A stretch of 26,154 nt of DNA from Pseudomonadota bacterium (GTDB lineage Bacteria > Pseudomonadota > Alphaproteobacteria > Rhizobiales > Hyphomicrobiaceae), in contig JAEZAW010000158.1 of assembly GCA_023430315.1 (NCBI GenBank), positions 1 through 26,154 of the forward strand. Direction: 5' to 3'. Position 1 is the stretch's first letter. Each line of letters starts with the position of its first letter. Below, one piece after another: positions 8,715 through 15,772 of the stretch. The notes under the pieces were generated by a model. The model ran no database searches. It was not told where the DNA came from and saw nothing but the letters and a program-made list of their open reading frames with translations. The position numbers and the translations under genes are program-made.

Positions 8715-9716
8715 ATGAACATCATTGCGGCATGCATGGCTGCCGTACGGGGGCGCGGCTTTCGCGTGGTGCTGCCCGAGGGCGAGGATGAGCGCATTCT
8801 CAGAGCCGCAGTCGAGATCGAGCGCGAGAACATCGCGCGGCCACTCGTCCTGGCGGATGATGTCGGAGCCACGCAGAGCACACTCGCGGCCCTTGGCGCT
8901 CCCGAGGAGGCGATCAGCGTTCTCGATCCTGAGAACGACCCCGCCGGCGCCACGCTCGCGGCCCATGTCGCGGCGACGCGTAAACGCATGAACGAGCGCA
9001 CGGCCGCGCGTCTCGTGAAGAAGCCGCTCTATTTCGGCGGCGCACTCGTGGCGGTCGGGCACGCAGAGGCGCTGGTCGCGGGCGTCGCGAACCCGACGCG
9101 GCGCGTCATCGAAGCCGGCCTCATGACCATCGGACCGGCTCCCGGCATCGCGACGCCGTCGAGCTACTTCCTTATGATGATCCCCGGACGCGCAGATGTG
9201 CCCCCCCGCGCGCTCATTTTCGCAGACTGCGCGGTGAACGCCGAACCAGGCCCGGAAGAGCTTGCCGATATCGCGATTGCCTCGGCGGCGAGTGCCGAAA
9301 GCCTGCTCGGCGAGCCGGCGCGCATCGCGATACTCTCGTTCTCGACGCATGGCAGCGCCGCGCACCCACGCGTCGACAAGGTTCGTGCGGCACTCGGTTT
9401 GGTCAGGGAACGCGCGCCCGCGCTCATGATCGACGGCGAGCTGCAGGCCGATGCCGCGCTCTCCCTCTCCGTTGCCGCCAAGAAGGTGAAGGATGAAAGC
9501 GCCGTCGCGGGGCGCGCGAACGTGCTGGTCTTCCCGGATCTCGACTCGGGCAACATCGGCTACAAGCTGACGCAAGAGCTCGCCGGCGCGCAGGCTATCG
9601 GGCCTTTCCTTCAGGGCTTTGCGAAACCCGTCTCCGATCTCTCCCGCGGCGCAAGCGTTGCCGACATCGTGGCGACCGTGGCTGTGACGCTCGCGCGCGC
9701 AACGCCGCGGACGTAG
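8715..9716 (+). CDS. pta: Phosphate acetyltransferase (short PTA_PTB type)
   Basis: Interconverts acetyl-CoA plus phosphate and acetyl phosphate plus CoA. 333 residues, matching the catalytic-domain-only form and not the long form with an N-terminal regulatory domain. Motifs are VVLPEGEDERILRAA (18-32), SFSTHGSAAHPRVDKV (208-223), VFPDLDSGNIGYKL (272-285) and KPVSDLSRGASVADI (304-318). Ser310, Arg311 and Asp317 fall where the family's catalytic residues lie. The frame is open further upstream, but that part overlaps the citrate synthase gene; the ATG at 8715 follows GGAGAGG and begins the homology. No acetate kinase is in the window. A phosphate butyryltransferase-like specificity cannot be excluded. 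It converges on the amidohydrolase gene with 12 nt between stops. Confidence 0.87.
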   Translation: MNIIAACMAAVRGRGFRVVLPEGEDERILRAAVEIERENIARPLVLADDVGATQSTLAALGAPEEAISVLDPENDPAGATLAAHVAATRKRMNERTAARLVKKPLYFGGALVAVGHAEALVAGVANPTRRVIEAGLMTIGPAPGIATPSSYFLMMIPGRADVPPRALIFADCAVNAEPGPEELADIAIASAASAESLLGEPARIAILSFSTHGSAAHPRVDKVRAALGLVRERAPALMIDGELQADAALSLSVAAKKVKDESAVAGRANVLVFPDLDSGNIGYKLTQELAGAQAIGPFLQGFAKPVSDLSRGASVADIVATVAVTLARATPRT

Positions 9717-9728
9717 AATGCCCGTGTC

Positions 9729-10535
9729 TCAGCGCTTCCAGCCGATCCATTCGCAGAGCGCGTCGCCCATGATGAGCTTCTTGTCCGCTGCGGGTATCCA
9801 GTCGATCTCCTGGAAGTGCGTGACGCACTGCTTCCACGAGCACGGCATCTTCGTAATGTCCGTACCCCAGAAGAGCCGACGCGGACCGAAAGCATCGTAT
9901 AGCGCACGGTAAGGCGCGTGCAGGCTGCGGAAGGGATAGGCGTCGTCGGCGTAGAACGGGCCGCCCGTCAGCTTTACGGCGACGTTCGGGTACTTCGCGA
10001 GCGCCGTCAGATCCTTCATGCTGGAGAACGCCGCAGCACCGCCCTTGAAGATGCGTTCGGCACCCATGTGATCGACGATAAGCTTGAGGCCGGGATGGCG
10101 GGCCGCGACTTCGCCCAGTTTCGGTATCCAGTGATCTGCGAGCAGAGCTACGGGCAGGCCTGCCTTCTCGGCGGCCGGCCAGAGCCAATCGATCGTACCG
10201 TCGAGCGGCCAGTTGCGTTTCTCGGGCGCGCTGAAATAGAAGCGCAGGCCGAGCATGCCGGGGCGCTGCTTCCAGGTCGGCACGAGCGCACGGCTCTCCG
10301 GCTTGTTCAGCGGAAAATTGCCGAGGATCGCGAAGCGGTCCGGATAGGCCTTGGCCGCCTCGACAGCAAGCTCGTTGGAATCCGGGTCCCAATTCGGCGG
10401 ATGAAGGACGGCGCCGTCGACGCCGGCTTCATCCATGCCGCGGATGGCTTCATCGGCAAGATAGGGCCGCTCGAGATGGAGCACGGTCGGCGTGCCCTTC
10501 TCCCAGATGTGGACCTGGGCATCGATGATAGCCAT
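9729..10535 (-). CDS. Amidohydrolase-2 family TIM-barrel hydrolase
   Basis: 268-residue predicted metal-dependent hydrolase of the Amidohydro_2 / COG3618 group, which includes 2-pyrone-4,6-dicarboxylate lactonase and related lactonases or decarboxylases. The start motif IIDAQVHIW (3-11) corresponds to the usual DxHxHxW, with Gln7 in place of the first His. Later barrel motifs are LADHW (132-136), IVDHMGAERIF (153-163) and FWGTDITKMP (222-231), with Asp226 as the conserved general-base position. The substrate is unknown. It is encoded alone: the next upstream gene on this strand is separated by a strong hairpin. The substitution at the first metal ligand occurs in other family members, so it does not by itself imply inactivity. 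Confidence 0.82.
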   Translation of the reverse strand: MAIIDAQVHIWEKGTPTVLHLERPYLADEAIRGMDEAGVDGAVLHPPNWDPDSNELAVEAAKAYPDRFAILGNFPLNKPESRALVPTWKQRPGMLGLRFYFSAPEKRNWPLDGTIDWLWPAAEKAGLPVALLADHWIPKLGEVAARHPGLKLIVDHMGAERIFKGGAAAFSSMKDLTALAKYPNVAVKLTGGPFYADDAYPFRSLHAPYRALYDAFGPRRLFWGTDITKMPCSWKQCVTHFQEIDWIPAADKKLIMGDALCEWIGWKR

Positions 10536-10605
10536 TCCGGGCTCTCCCGCTTAGATGCTCTCGTTGCTGCGAGACTATGGCCGCTCACACGAGACTACAA
10601 ATGCA

Positions 10606-10637
10606 AATGCGCCCGCCGAGAGTTCGGCGGGCGCATT
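10606..10637 (-). terminator. Strong hairpin downstream of the cytoplasmic PRC-barrel gene
   Basis: A perfect 14-bp stem (10606-10619 with 10624-10637) has the tetraloop GAGT. Read on the minus strand it is followed by TTTGCATTTGT. It lies 30 nt past the stop of the PRC-barrel gene and upstream of the amidohydrolase start, so it should terminate the former. Confidence 0.8.
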
Positions 10638-10667
10638 GCACGCATACGAGAAGCGATCTAGTGGCCG

Positions 10668-11027
10668 TCAGGGATACATCGGCACGCCATAGTGTTCGTG
10701 CGTGCGCGTCTCCCAATTGCGATCGCCCCAGACGTCGTCGCTGAACTCGGGCGCGTCACGGAGCTGCTGCTCGGTGATGCCTGTCCGATAGCCGCCGAGC
10801 GAGGGGTCGTACTTCAGTGCCGCCCACGGCACGGGATAGTGGCTGTGACCAAGTCCGAGGAAGCCGCCGAAGCTCATGACGGCGTACGTGACCTTGCCCG
10901 AGAACTTGTCGATCATGAGATGGTCGATCTCGCCGACCTTGCTGTCGCCAGCGCCATACACATTCGTGCCTTCGACGTCTTCACTCGAGATGAGCTGATG
11001 GTTCGGATGCTGTGTAGCCGAGGCCAT
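10668..11027 (-). CDS. Cytoplasmic PRC-barrel domain protein
   Basis: 119 residues with no signal peptide. The PRC-barrel core covers about residues 10-75: a SSEDVEGTNVYG beginning, GDSKVGEIDHLMID, GKVTYAVMSFGGFLGLG and YPVPWAALKYD. The C-terminal 40 residues are acidic and aromatic (DDVWGDRNWE) and may be disordered. PRC-barrel proteins of this size are common in Hyphomicrobiales and often respond to stress, but have no defined biochemical function. I chose the ATG at 11027 because TAAGGAGG lies just upstream; the longer frame adds an Arg-rich segment with no support. The gene is flanked by hairpins on both sides, so it is probably monocistronic. Confidence 0.85.
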   Translation of the reverse strand: MASATQHPNHQLISSEDVEGTNVYGAGDSKVGEIDHLMIDKFSGKVTYAVMSFGGFLGLGHSHYPVPWAALKYDPSLGGYRTGITEQQLRDAPEFSDDVWGDRNWETRTHEHYGVPMYP

Positions 11028-11106
11028 GAGGCCCTCCTTACTGACTGAAAGATTGCGGATGAGTGGTCGCCATACGGGCAACGCCACGTATCGCGGTCCT
11101 GAGGCG

Positions 11107-11134
11107 AAGAAGGGCACCACACGGTGCCCTTCTT
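11107..11134 (-). terminator. Hairpin downstream of the secreted PRC-barrel gene
   Basis: A 12-bp perfect stem (AAGAAGGGCACC at 11107-11118 with 11123-11134) closes a 4-nt loop. It begins 6 nt beyond the stop of the secreted PRC-barrel gene on the minus strand. No clear T-tract follows on that strand (the stem itself ends TTCTT), so termination efficiency is uncertain. Confidence 0.6.
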
Positions 11135-11140
11135 GTTCAA

Positions 11141-11662
11141 CTAGCGGGTCGTGCCGCCACCACCGGTCCCGGTCGGCGTAGGCGCCTGACGCGCTGCCTT
11201 GGCCGGCCTTACGTAGTCCGGCGCCGCGGTGAGCTGATCCTTGGTGGCATTGACGGTGAAATACGCCTGTCCATCACTGTGAATCATGCGCTTCACCTGG
11301 TCCGGCGTCATCGAGACTTCCTTCTCGCCGATGCCGAGGAAGCCGCCGACGCCGAGAATTATGGCCGTCACGCGACCGGAGTCGTCGACGAGGATGTCGT
11401 TGACGTCGCCAATGCGCTCACCGTTCATGTTGTAGACGCGGCTGCGCATGAAATCGCGAACGTTCCACGCACCCTTCACCTCTTCCGTCGGCGCCTGCGA
11501 CTTCATCTGCGTCTCACCACCCGGCGAGCGGGCCGGCGGCGTTGCAGCAGGCGGCTGCGTGGCCGCGGGCGGGGTTGCCGGAGGCGTAGTCGTGGTGGTC
11601 TGCGCGATAGCAGCAGACGACATTAGAAGCGCGGTGCAGGCCGCAAGAACTGAGGCTTTCAT
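11141..11662 (-). CDS. Secreted PRC-barrel domain protein
   Basis: 173 residues. MKASVLAACTALLMSSAAIA-Q is a clear Sec signal peptide, followed by a Thr/Pro/Ala-rich low-complexity linker (about 22-60). The PRC-barrel domain covers about 66-150 (VRDFMRSRVYNMNGERIGDV, DILVDDSGRVTAIILGVGGFLGIGEKEV). The tail is basic and Gly/Thr-rich. The product is probably periplasmic and anchored or loosely associated through its linker. The ATG at 11662 is preceded by GAGGAG with good spacing; the frame's upstream extension lacks protein character. It shares the GGFLGxG core with the neighbouring cytoplasmic PRC protein but is otherwise dissimilar. Confidence 0.87.
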   Translation of the reverse strand: MKASVLAACTALLMSSAAIAQTTTTTPPATPPAATQPPAATPPARSPGGETQMKSQAPTEEVKGAWNVRDFMRSRVYNMNGERIGDVNDILVDDSGRVTAIILGVGGFLGIGEKEVSMTPDQVKRMIHSDGQAYFTVNATKDQLTAAPDYVRPAKAARQAPTPTGTGGGGTTR

Positions 11663-11974
11663 CGGATTTACTCCTCGAAATTTCGTGATGCGGTGAAAAC
11701 GATCGGCGCGCGGATAGGTTCCGCGCTGCGCGAACTCATCGTGCACCGCAATACGATCGAGGCATCAGTCGCGCGACGCGCACTGACGACGCAGAACGCA
11801 GTCAATCGAAGCTTAGATTTATTGCTCGAGTACCGATCACGTTAAGGAAGGTCTGCCGCGGTTTATGGGCATTACTGCCTTTCTCAGCGTGACCGTCTTC
11901 GTCGAGTTCCCACGCGCTCGCCAAACATGTGCTGCCCAGCGCGATACGCTGGGCGAGCGACATGATCTCGAGTG
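11663..11974. other. 312-bp intergenic region without a supported gene
   Basis: This region holds the promoter side of the secreted PRC-barrel gene and the 3' side of the Ldh2-family gene, both on the minus strand. The only structure I see is an 8-bp hairpin (GCCCAGCG at 11934-11941 with CGCTGGGC at 11947-11954) 20 nt past the Ldh2 stop; it lacks a T-tract on the minus strand but may be a weak terminator. Open frames crossing here run into the Ldh2 gene in other frames and look like shadows. Confidence 0.5.
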
Positions 11975-13021
11975 TCAGGCGACAAGCCCCTCTTTGCCGT
12001 ACTTCGCTGCGAGATCGCCGAAGGTCTTCCAGGTCTTCGCGTCGACTTCGATGCCGTTCTTCAGACGCTCCTGCTCGCGGCGGTACTCGACCTCGCCGGG
12101 ATACATTACTTCCGAGTATCCCTCGGCGGGTGGCGTCGCCTTGAGATAGCGCGCGAAGTCCGCGACCTCGGCCTTGAACTGCGCGAGCGGACGGAAGGCC
12201 TCCACCTTGAACATGGCGAGGAAGCAACCGTCATTGTGACGGCCCGTCGGATCGACGCCGAAACCGAGACCGGGCAACACGGCCGAGAGCACTTCGACCA
12301 CCGCTGAGAGACCTGAACCCTTGAAGCCTTCGGCACCGCCGAGCGGCAGCAGCACACCGCCCTTGTCGTAGTCGAAGGGATCGGTGGTCGGCTTGCCTTC
12401 CTTGTTGACAATCCAGCCCTCCGGGATTTTCGTGCCCTTGGCCTGCGCGAGCTTGATTTTGCCGACGGCGACGCCTGATGTCGCCATGTCGAGCACGAAG
12501 GGACCGTCGAGGTCTGAGGGAATTGCGATCGAGATCGGGTTCGTGCCGAGGCGCGCCTCCTTGCCGCCGAACGGCGCCACTGCCTTGGGGCTGCGGCCGC
12601 TGTCCGCCGTCATGATCGCGATGAAACCCTCGCGCGCCGCCATGAGCGGATAGGCGCCGAGACGACCGACGTGGCTCTGACGCAGGATGGTCGCCGCCGC
12701 GACGTTCGACTTCCGCGCCTTTTCCATGGTGAGCTTCGCCGTGCGTTCGGCAACGACGAAACCGAAGCCCCAGTTACCGTCGACGACGGTGGTGGTCGCC
12801 GTCTCCTGCTTGATCTCGAAGGGCGCGCCCGGAACGATATGACCCTTGCCCATGCGGTCGATGTAGGTTGGGATCGCGATGACACCGTGGCTGTCGTGGC
12901 CGGCGAGATTGGCAGCGACACACCCCTTGGCAACCGTATCACCTTCCTCCTTGGAGGCGCCGGCGCTCTGGAGCAGCGTGCTGGCGATAGCAGTCAAGCG
13001 GTCGGCGGGGACGATGGGCAT
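11975..13021 (-). CDS. Ldh2-family NAD(P)-dependent dehydrogenase (malate/L-lactate dehydrogenase-like)
   Basis: 348-residue oxidoreductase of the Ldh_2 family, which is unrelated to classical Rossmann lactate dehydrogenases. It reduces 2-keto or cyclic imino acids, or oxidises malate, sulfolactate or ureidoglycolate, depending on the member. The catalytic DSHGV with His45 (41-47), the QSHVGRLGAYPLMAA region, the cofactor-binding LGTNPISIAIPS motif and the DMATSGVAVGKI segment are present. The frame stays open upstream, but the ATG at 13021 is preceded by GAGGAAA and begins the family homology. It diverges from an aminotransferase gene across a LysR-type inverted repeat, so the two may act on a linked amino-acid/keto-acid substrate (inference). 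The substrate is not determinable here. Confidence 0.88.
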   Translation of the reverse strand: MPIVPADRLTAIASTLLQSAGASKEEGDTVAKGCVAANLAGHDSHGVIAIPTYIDRMGKGHIVPGAPFEIKQETATTTVVDGNWGFGFVVAERTAKLTMEKARKSNVAAATILRQSHVGRLGAYPLMAAREGFIAIMTADSGRSPKAVAPFGGKEARLGTNPISIAIPSDLDGPFVLDMATSGVAVGKIKLAQAKGTKIPEGWIVNKEGKPTTDPFDYDKGGVLLPLGGAEGFKGSGLSAVVEVLSAVLPGLGFGVDPTGRHNDGCFLAMFKVEAFRPLAQFKAEVADFARYLKATPPAEGYSEVMYPGEVEYRREQERLKNGIEVDAKTWKTFGDLAAKYGKEGLVA

Positions 13022-13075
13022 GGGTGTTTCCTCGGGTGGCGCGGCGTCGCTCACGAGGCACGCCACAGCCCCATG

Positions 13076-13098
13076 CGCAATCCGCAGCTTCAATTGCG
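13076..13098. promoter_or_regulatory. Inverted repeat with LysR-type T-N11-A geometry
   Basis: CGCAAT (13076-13081), 11 bases, then ATTGCG (13093-13098) forms a perfect 6-bp dyad with T-N11-A spacing, the classical LysR-type regulator box. It sits 55 nt upstream of the Ldh2 start and 70 nt upstream of the aminotransferase start, within the divergent promoter region. No regulator gene is in the window. The repeat is seen; LysR-type binding is inferred. Confidence 0.5.
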
Positions 13099-13168
13099 TG
13101 AGCGGCCAGTCTAAGCTCGCAGCGAATATCCTGTCACCTGTCCAGACATGAACATGCGGAGCCCCTAG

Positions 13169-14467
13169 ATGAGCCAGATGCAACGCAGCGCCGACGAGTT
13201 GGAGCTTGCCGAGCGTGCACGCAAGGTCCTGCCCGCCGGTACTTTCGGCAATACGGCCCTCGATATCGTGATCGCGCGGGGCATGGGCGGGCACGTCTGG
13301 GACGTCTCGGGCAACGAGTATATCGATTACCTGCTGGGCTCGGGACCGATGCTCGTCGGCCATTGCCACCCGAAAGTCGAGGCGGCCGTGCTCGAGCAGG
13401 TGCCGCTCGGTACGACCTTCTTCGTCAACAACGCACAGGGCATTCGCCTCGCCGAGGAGATCGTATCGGCAGTGCCGTGCGCCGAGCAGGTGCGGTTCGT
13501 CTCGTCCGGCTCGGAAGCTGATCTTTATGCCATGCGCGTGGCGCGCGCTTATAAGCGGCGCGAGAAGATCCTGAAGTTCGAGGGCGGCTACCACGGCATG
13601 AGCGACTACGGCCTCATGAGCCTCGCACCGAAGCGCCTCGCGAACTTCCCTGCCGCCGTGCCGGATTCAGCGGGCATCCCGAAGGCTATCCGCGAGGAGA
13701 TGATCGTTGCCCCGTTCAATGACCTTGCGGCCGTCGAAAGTCTCGTCGCGCAGCACGGCAAGGAGATCGCCGCAATCATTGTCGAGCCCTTCCAGCGCTT
13801 GATCCCGCCGAAGCCCGGTTTTCTAGAGGGCCTGAGGAAGATCACGGAGCAGAACGGCATCGTGCTTATCTTCGACGAGGTCGTCACGGGCTTTCGTTTC
13901 TCGTACGGCGGTGCGCAGGCCTACTACGGCGTGACCCCGGACCTTGCGACTTTCGGCAAGGTGATCGGCGGCGGCTTCCCCCTCGCGGCCATCGCCGGCA
14001 AGACGGAGATCATGCGCCACTTCGACAAGGCGGCCGTCGGCGAAGAGGACTTCACGGTGCAGATCGGCACGCTCTCGGGCAATCCGGTCGCATCCGCTGC
14101 CGGTCTCGCGACGATGGCAGTTCTCAAGGAGCCCGGCGCCTACGACAAGCTCTTCGCGACCGGGCGCGCGCTCATGGACGGCATCGCGGAGCGCATTCGC
14201 GCGGCGAAGCTTCCCGCGCAGGTCATCGGCGAGCCGCCACTGTTCGATGTGGTTTTCGCAGAAGGCGACATCCGCGACTATCGCGGCACCATCAAGAGCG
14301 ACGCTAAAATGCAGGGCGCCATCAATCGCTCGCTGCTCGCCTCCGGCATTCTCAAGGGCGAGAGCAAGTACTACATCTCGCTCGCGCATACCGAAGCCGA
14401 TGTGGCGAAGACGCTCGACGCCTGGGACGGCGCGATTCGCGCGCTGAAATCCGCGAAAGCTGCGTAG
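13169..14467 (+). CDS. Class-III PLP aminotransferase, glutamate-1-semialdehyde aminomutase-like
   Basis: 432-residue PLP enzyme of fold type I. It shows VSSGSEADLYAMRVARA (111-127, phosphate-binding), GGYHGMSDYG (139-148), DEVVTGFR with Asp236 contacting the PLP pyridine nitrogen, and Lys264 in TFGKVIGGGFPLAA as the Schiff-base lysine. The overall pattern follows the HemL-like branch, but such paralogues in proteobacteria usually act on other amino donors, so a role in tetrapyrrole synthesis should not be assumed. GGAG lies about 8 nt before the ATG. It diverges from the Ldh2-family gene, pointing to a shared catabolic pathway. A terminator hairpin follows 10 nt after the stop. Confidence 0.88.
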   Translation: MSQMQRSADELELAERARKVLPAGTFGNTALDIVIARGMGGHVWDVSGNEYIDYLLGSGPMLVGHCHPKVEAAVLEQVPLGTTFFVNNAQGIRLAEEIVSAVPCAEQVRFVSSGSEADLYAMRVARAYKRREKILKFEGGYHGMSDYGLMSLAPKRLANFPAAVPDSAGIPKAIREEMIVAPFNDLAAVESLVAQHGKEIAAIIVEPFQRLIPPKPGFLEGLRKITEQNGIVLIFDEVVTGFRFSYGGAQAYYGVTPDLATFGKVIGGGFPLAAIAGKTEIMRHFDKAAVGEEDFTVQIGTLSGNPVASAAGLATMAVLKEPGAYDKLFATGRALMDGIAERIRAAKLPAQVIGEPPLFDVVFAEGDIRDYRGTIKSDAKMQGAINRSLLASGILKGESKYYISLAHTEADVAKTLDAWDGAIRALKSAKAA

Positions 14468-14477
14468 CGCCGCGCGA

Positions 14478-14515
14478 ACGGGGCGCCACGTTGTAAAGGC
14501 GCCCCGTCGACTTTT
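14478..14515 (+). terminator. Terminator of the aminotransferase gene
   Basis: A 10-bp perfect stem (ACGGGGCGCC at 14478-14487 with 14498-14507) with a 10-nt loop is followed by CGACTTTT. Its position 10 nt after the stop supports intrinsic termination. Confidence 0.75.
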
Positions 14516-14662
14516 CCCGCGTTCTCCCCAAGACACACAGCGGCCGCGACGACGCCTTGCTGAGGTCATCCGCCAACCCTACCGTTACTGGACGCACTGA
14601 GTCGCTGCGAGGGAGTTGCAGCAGCGCGTGTGCGTTCCGGGTTCAATGGTGGGGTAAGAATT

Positions 14663-14947
14663 ATGACGTCGCTTCAAGCATCCGCGCAGGCGCAGTTGCG
14701 CCAGCTCATCGAGCAACTCGAGCGCCTCGAGGAAGAGAAGAAGGCGCTGGCCGGGGACATCCGCGACAAGTTCGCGGAAGCCAAGGCTATGGGCTTCGAT
14801 CCCAAGATCATGAAGCAGGTGCTGCGCATCAGGAAGCAGCCGAAGGACGATCGCGACGAGGAAGAGGCGATCCTCGACGTCTACCTGCACGCGCTCGGCA
14901 TGCTCGACGCGATGCCGGCCGATCCGCCCATGATGGCGGCGGAATAA
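14663..14947 (+). CDS. gapR: GapR-family nucleoid-associated protein (DUF2312/UPF0335)
   Basis: 94-residue cytoplasmic DNA-binding protein. It has an N-terminal coiled coil (LRQLIEQLERLEEEKKALAG, about 12-31), a DIRDKFAEAKAMGFDPKIMKQVLRIRKQ region (32-59), and the diagnostic EEEAILDVYLHALGML ending (66-81). In Caulobacter, GapR binds overtwisted AT-rich DNA ahead of replication and transcription and assists topoisomerases; that role is family knowledge. The ATG at 14663 begins the homology and follows a GGTGGGG ribosome-binding sequence; the frame's earlier start adds unsupported residues. The gene stands alone and converges with the peptidoglycan-binding gene, with 6 nt between stops. Confidence 0.9.
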   Translation: MTSLQASAQAQLRQLIEQLERLEEEKKALAGDIRDKFAEAKAMGFDPKIMKQVLRIRKQPKDDRDEEEAILDVYLHALGMLDAMPADPPMMAAE

Positions 14948-14953
14948 TCGCCC

Positions 14954-15742
14954 TTACTGCCCCGCGGCGACCCTGGCGCGGTTCTGTTGCAGGCGGGCGA
15001 TGAGCGGCGCCGAGATACGGCCTGTCGGCGCAAGCCGGTGGGCCGTTTCGAATGCGCGGATCGCAGCAATTGTCGGCGCATCCGGTACGCCGGTCGCTTG
15101 GCCCCTCAAATAGCCGGACGCGATAAGCTGCTGCTGAGTGGCGCGCACGAGGCTCGACGCAGCCTCGGTCGGCTTCTGCCAGCGCGCGCCGCTCGCAACG
15201 CGCCTCCTTGGCGCGCGTAATGCGGCAAGCAGCGCCTCACTCGCCTCCGCAGTGGCCGGCAACCCGTGATCATGCTCGAAGGCGAGGATCGCTGCGCGCG
15301 TCATCGGCCCAGCGTTGCCATCCGGGACGCCGGGTTCATAACCCCGGAACGCGAGTGCACTCTGCACGTCTCGCACGAACGTCGCAGCAGCAGTCGTGGA
15401 GGGTGACGGCGTCTCAGCGCTGGCGAGGCGCTCGATCGATTGGGTCGTAGCCTGCACAGGAGCTGCCGGCGCTGATCCAGACGCAGGAGCCATCTGCGCC
15501 TCCTGCGCGCGGGCTTCGCTCTGCTCGATGAGCGCAGCAAGCGACAGGGTCACAGGCCCGGAAGGCCGACGTGCCTCGGCCGCGGTCTGCACATTGGGCA
15601 GCGGCACATGCACGCCAACGGGAATGGCCGTCCTTCGGCGGTCGCGAGGTCCCTCCAGCAGGTAGGCGACATTCCACACGACTCCGCCGGCAAGCACGAC
15701 AATGAACACGCCGGCGATCCGTGCATCACGAGGGCTGGTCAT
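14954..15742 (-). CDS. Membrane-anchored protein with two peptidoglycan-binding domains
   Basis: 262 residues. A single N-terminal membrane segment (about 9-29, IAGVFIVVLAGGVVWNVAYL) is followed by a Pro/Ala-rich linker (about 40-120) and two PG_binding_1-type domains: 122-176 (FVRDVQSALAFRGYEPGVPDG...TRAAILAFEHDHGL) and 198-252 (LVRATQQQLIASGYLRGQATGV...TIAAIRAFETAHRL). The protein probably sits in the inner membrane with its domains in the periplasm touching the cell wall; no enzymatic domain is visible. The ATG at 15742 is preceded by GGAG. It starts 30 nt after the histidine kinase stop, so the two genes are probably co-transcribed. Confidence 0.85.
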   Translation of the reverse strand: MTSPRDARIAGVFIVVLAGGVVWNVAYLLEGPRDRRRTAIPVGVHVPLPNVQTAAEARRPSGPVTLSLAALIEQSEARAQEAQMAPASGSAPAAPVQATTQSIERLASAETPSPSTTAAATFVRDVQSALAFRGYEPGVPDGNAGPMTRAAILAFEHDHGLPATAEASEALLAALRAPRRRVASGARWQKPTEAASSLVRATQQQLIASGYLRGQATGVPDAPTIAAIRAFETAHRLAPTGRISAPLIARLQQNRARVAAGQ

Positions 15743-15772
15743 GTCACAGTACTCCAACTGAAAGAACGAGGC

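Noticed and set aside
8601..9575. Long N-terminal extension of the citrate synthase frame
   Set aside because: It is antisense to pta and has no domain; a good ribosome-binding site and family homology place the start at 8600.
13022..13594. N-terminal extension of the Ldh2 frame antisense to the aminotransferase gene
   Set aside because: Shadow of the aminotransferase gene; the start at 13021 has a ribosome-binding site and full-length homology.
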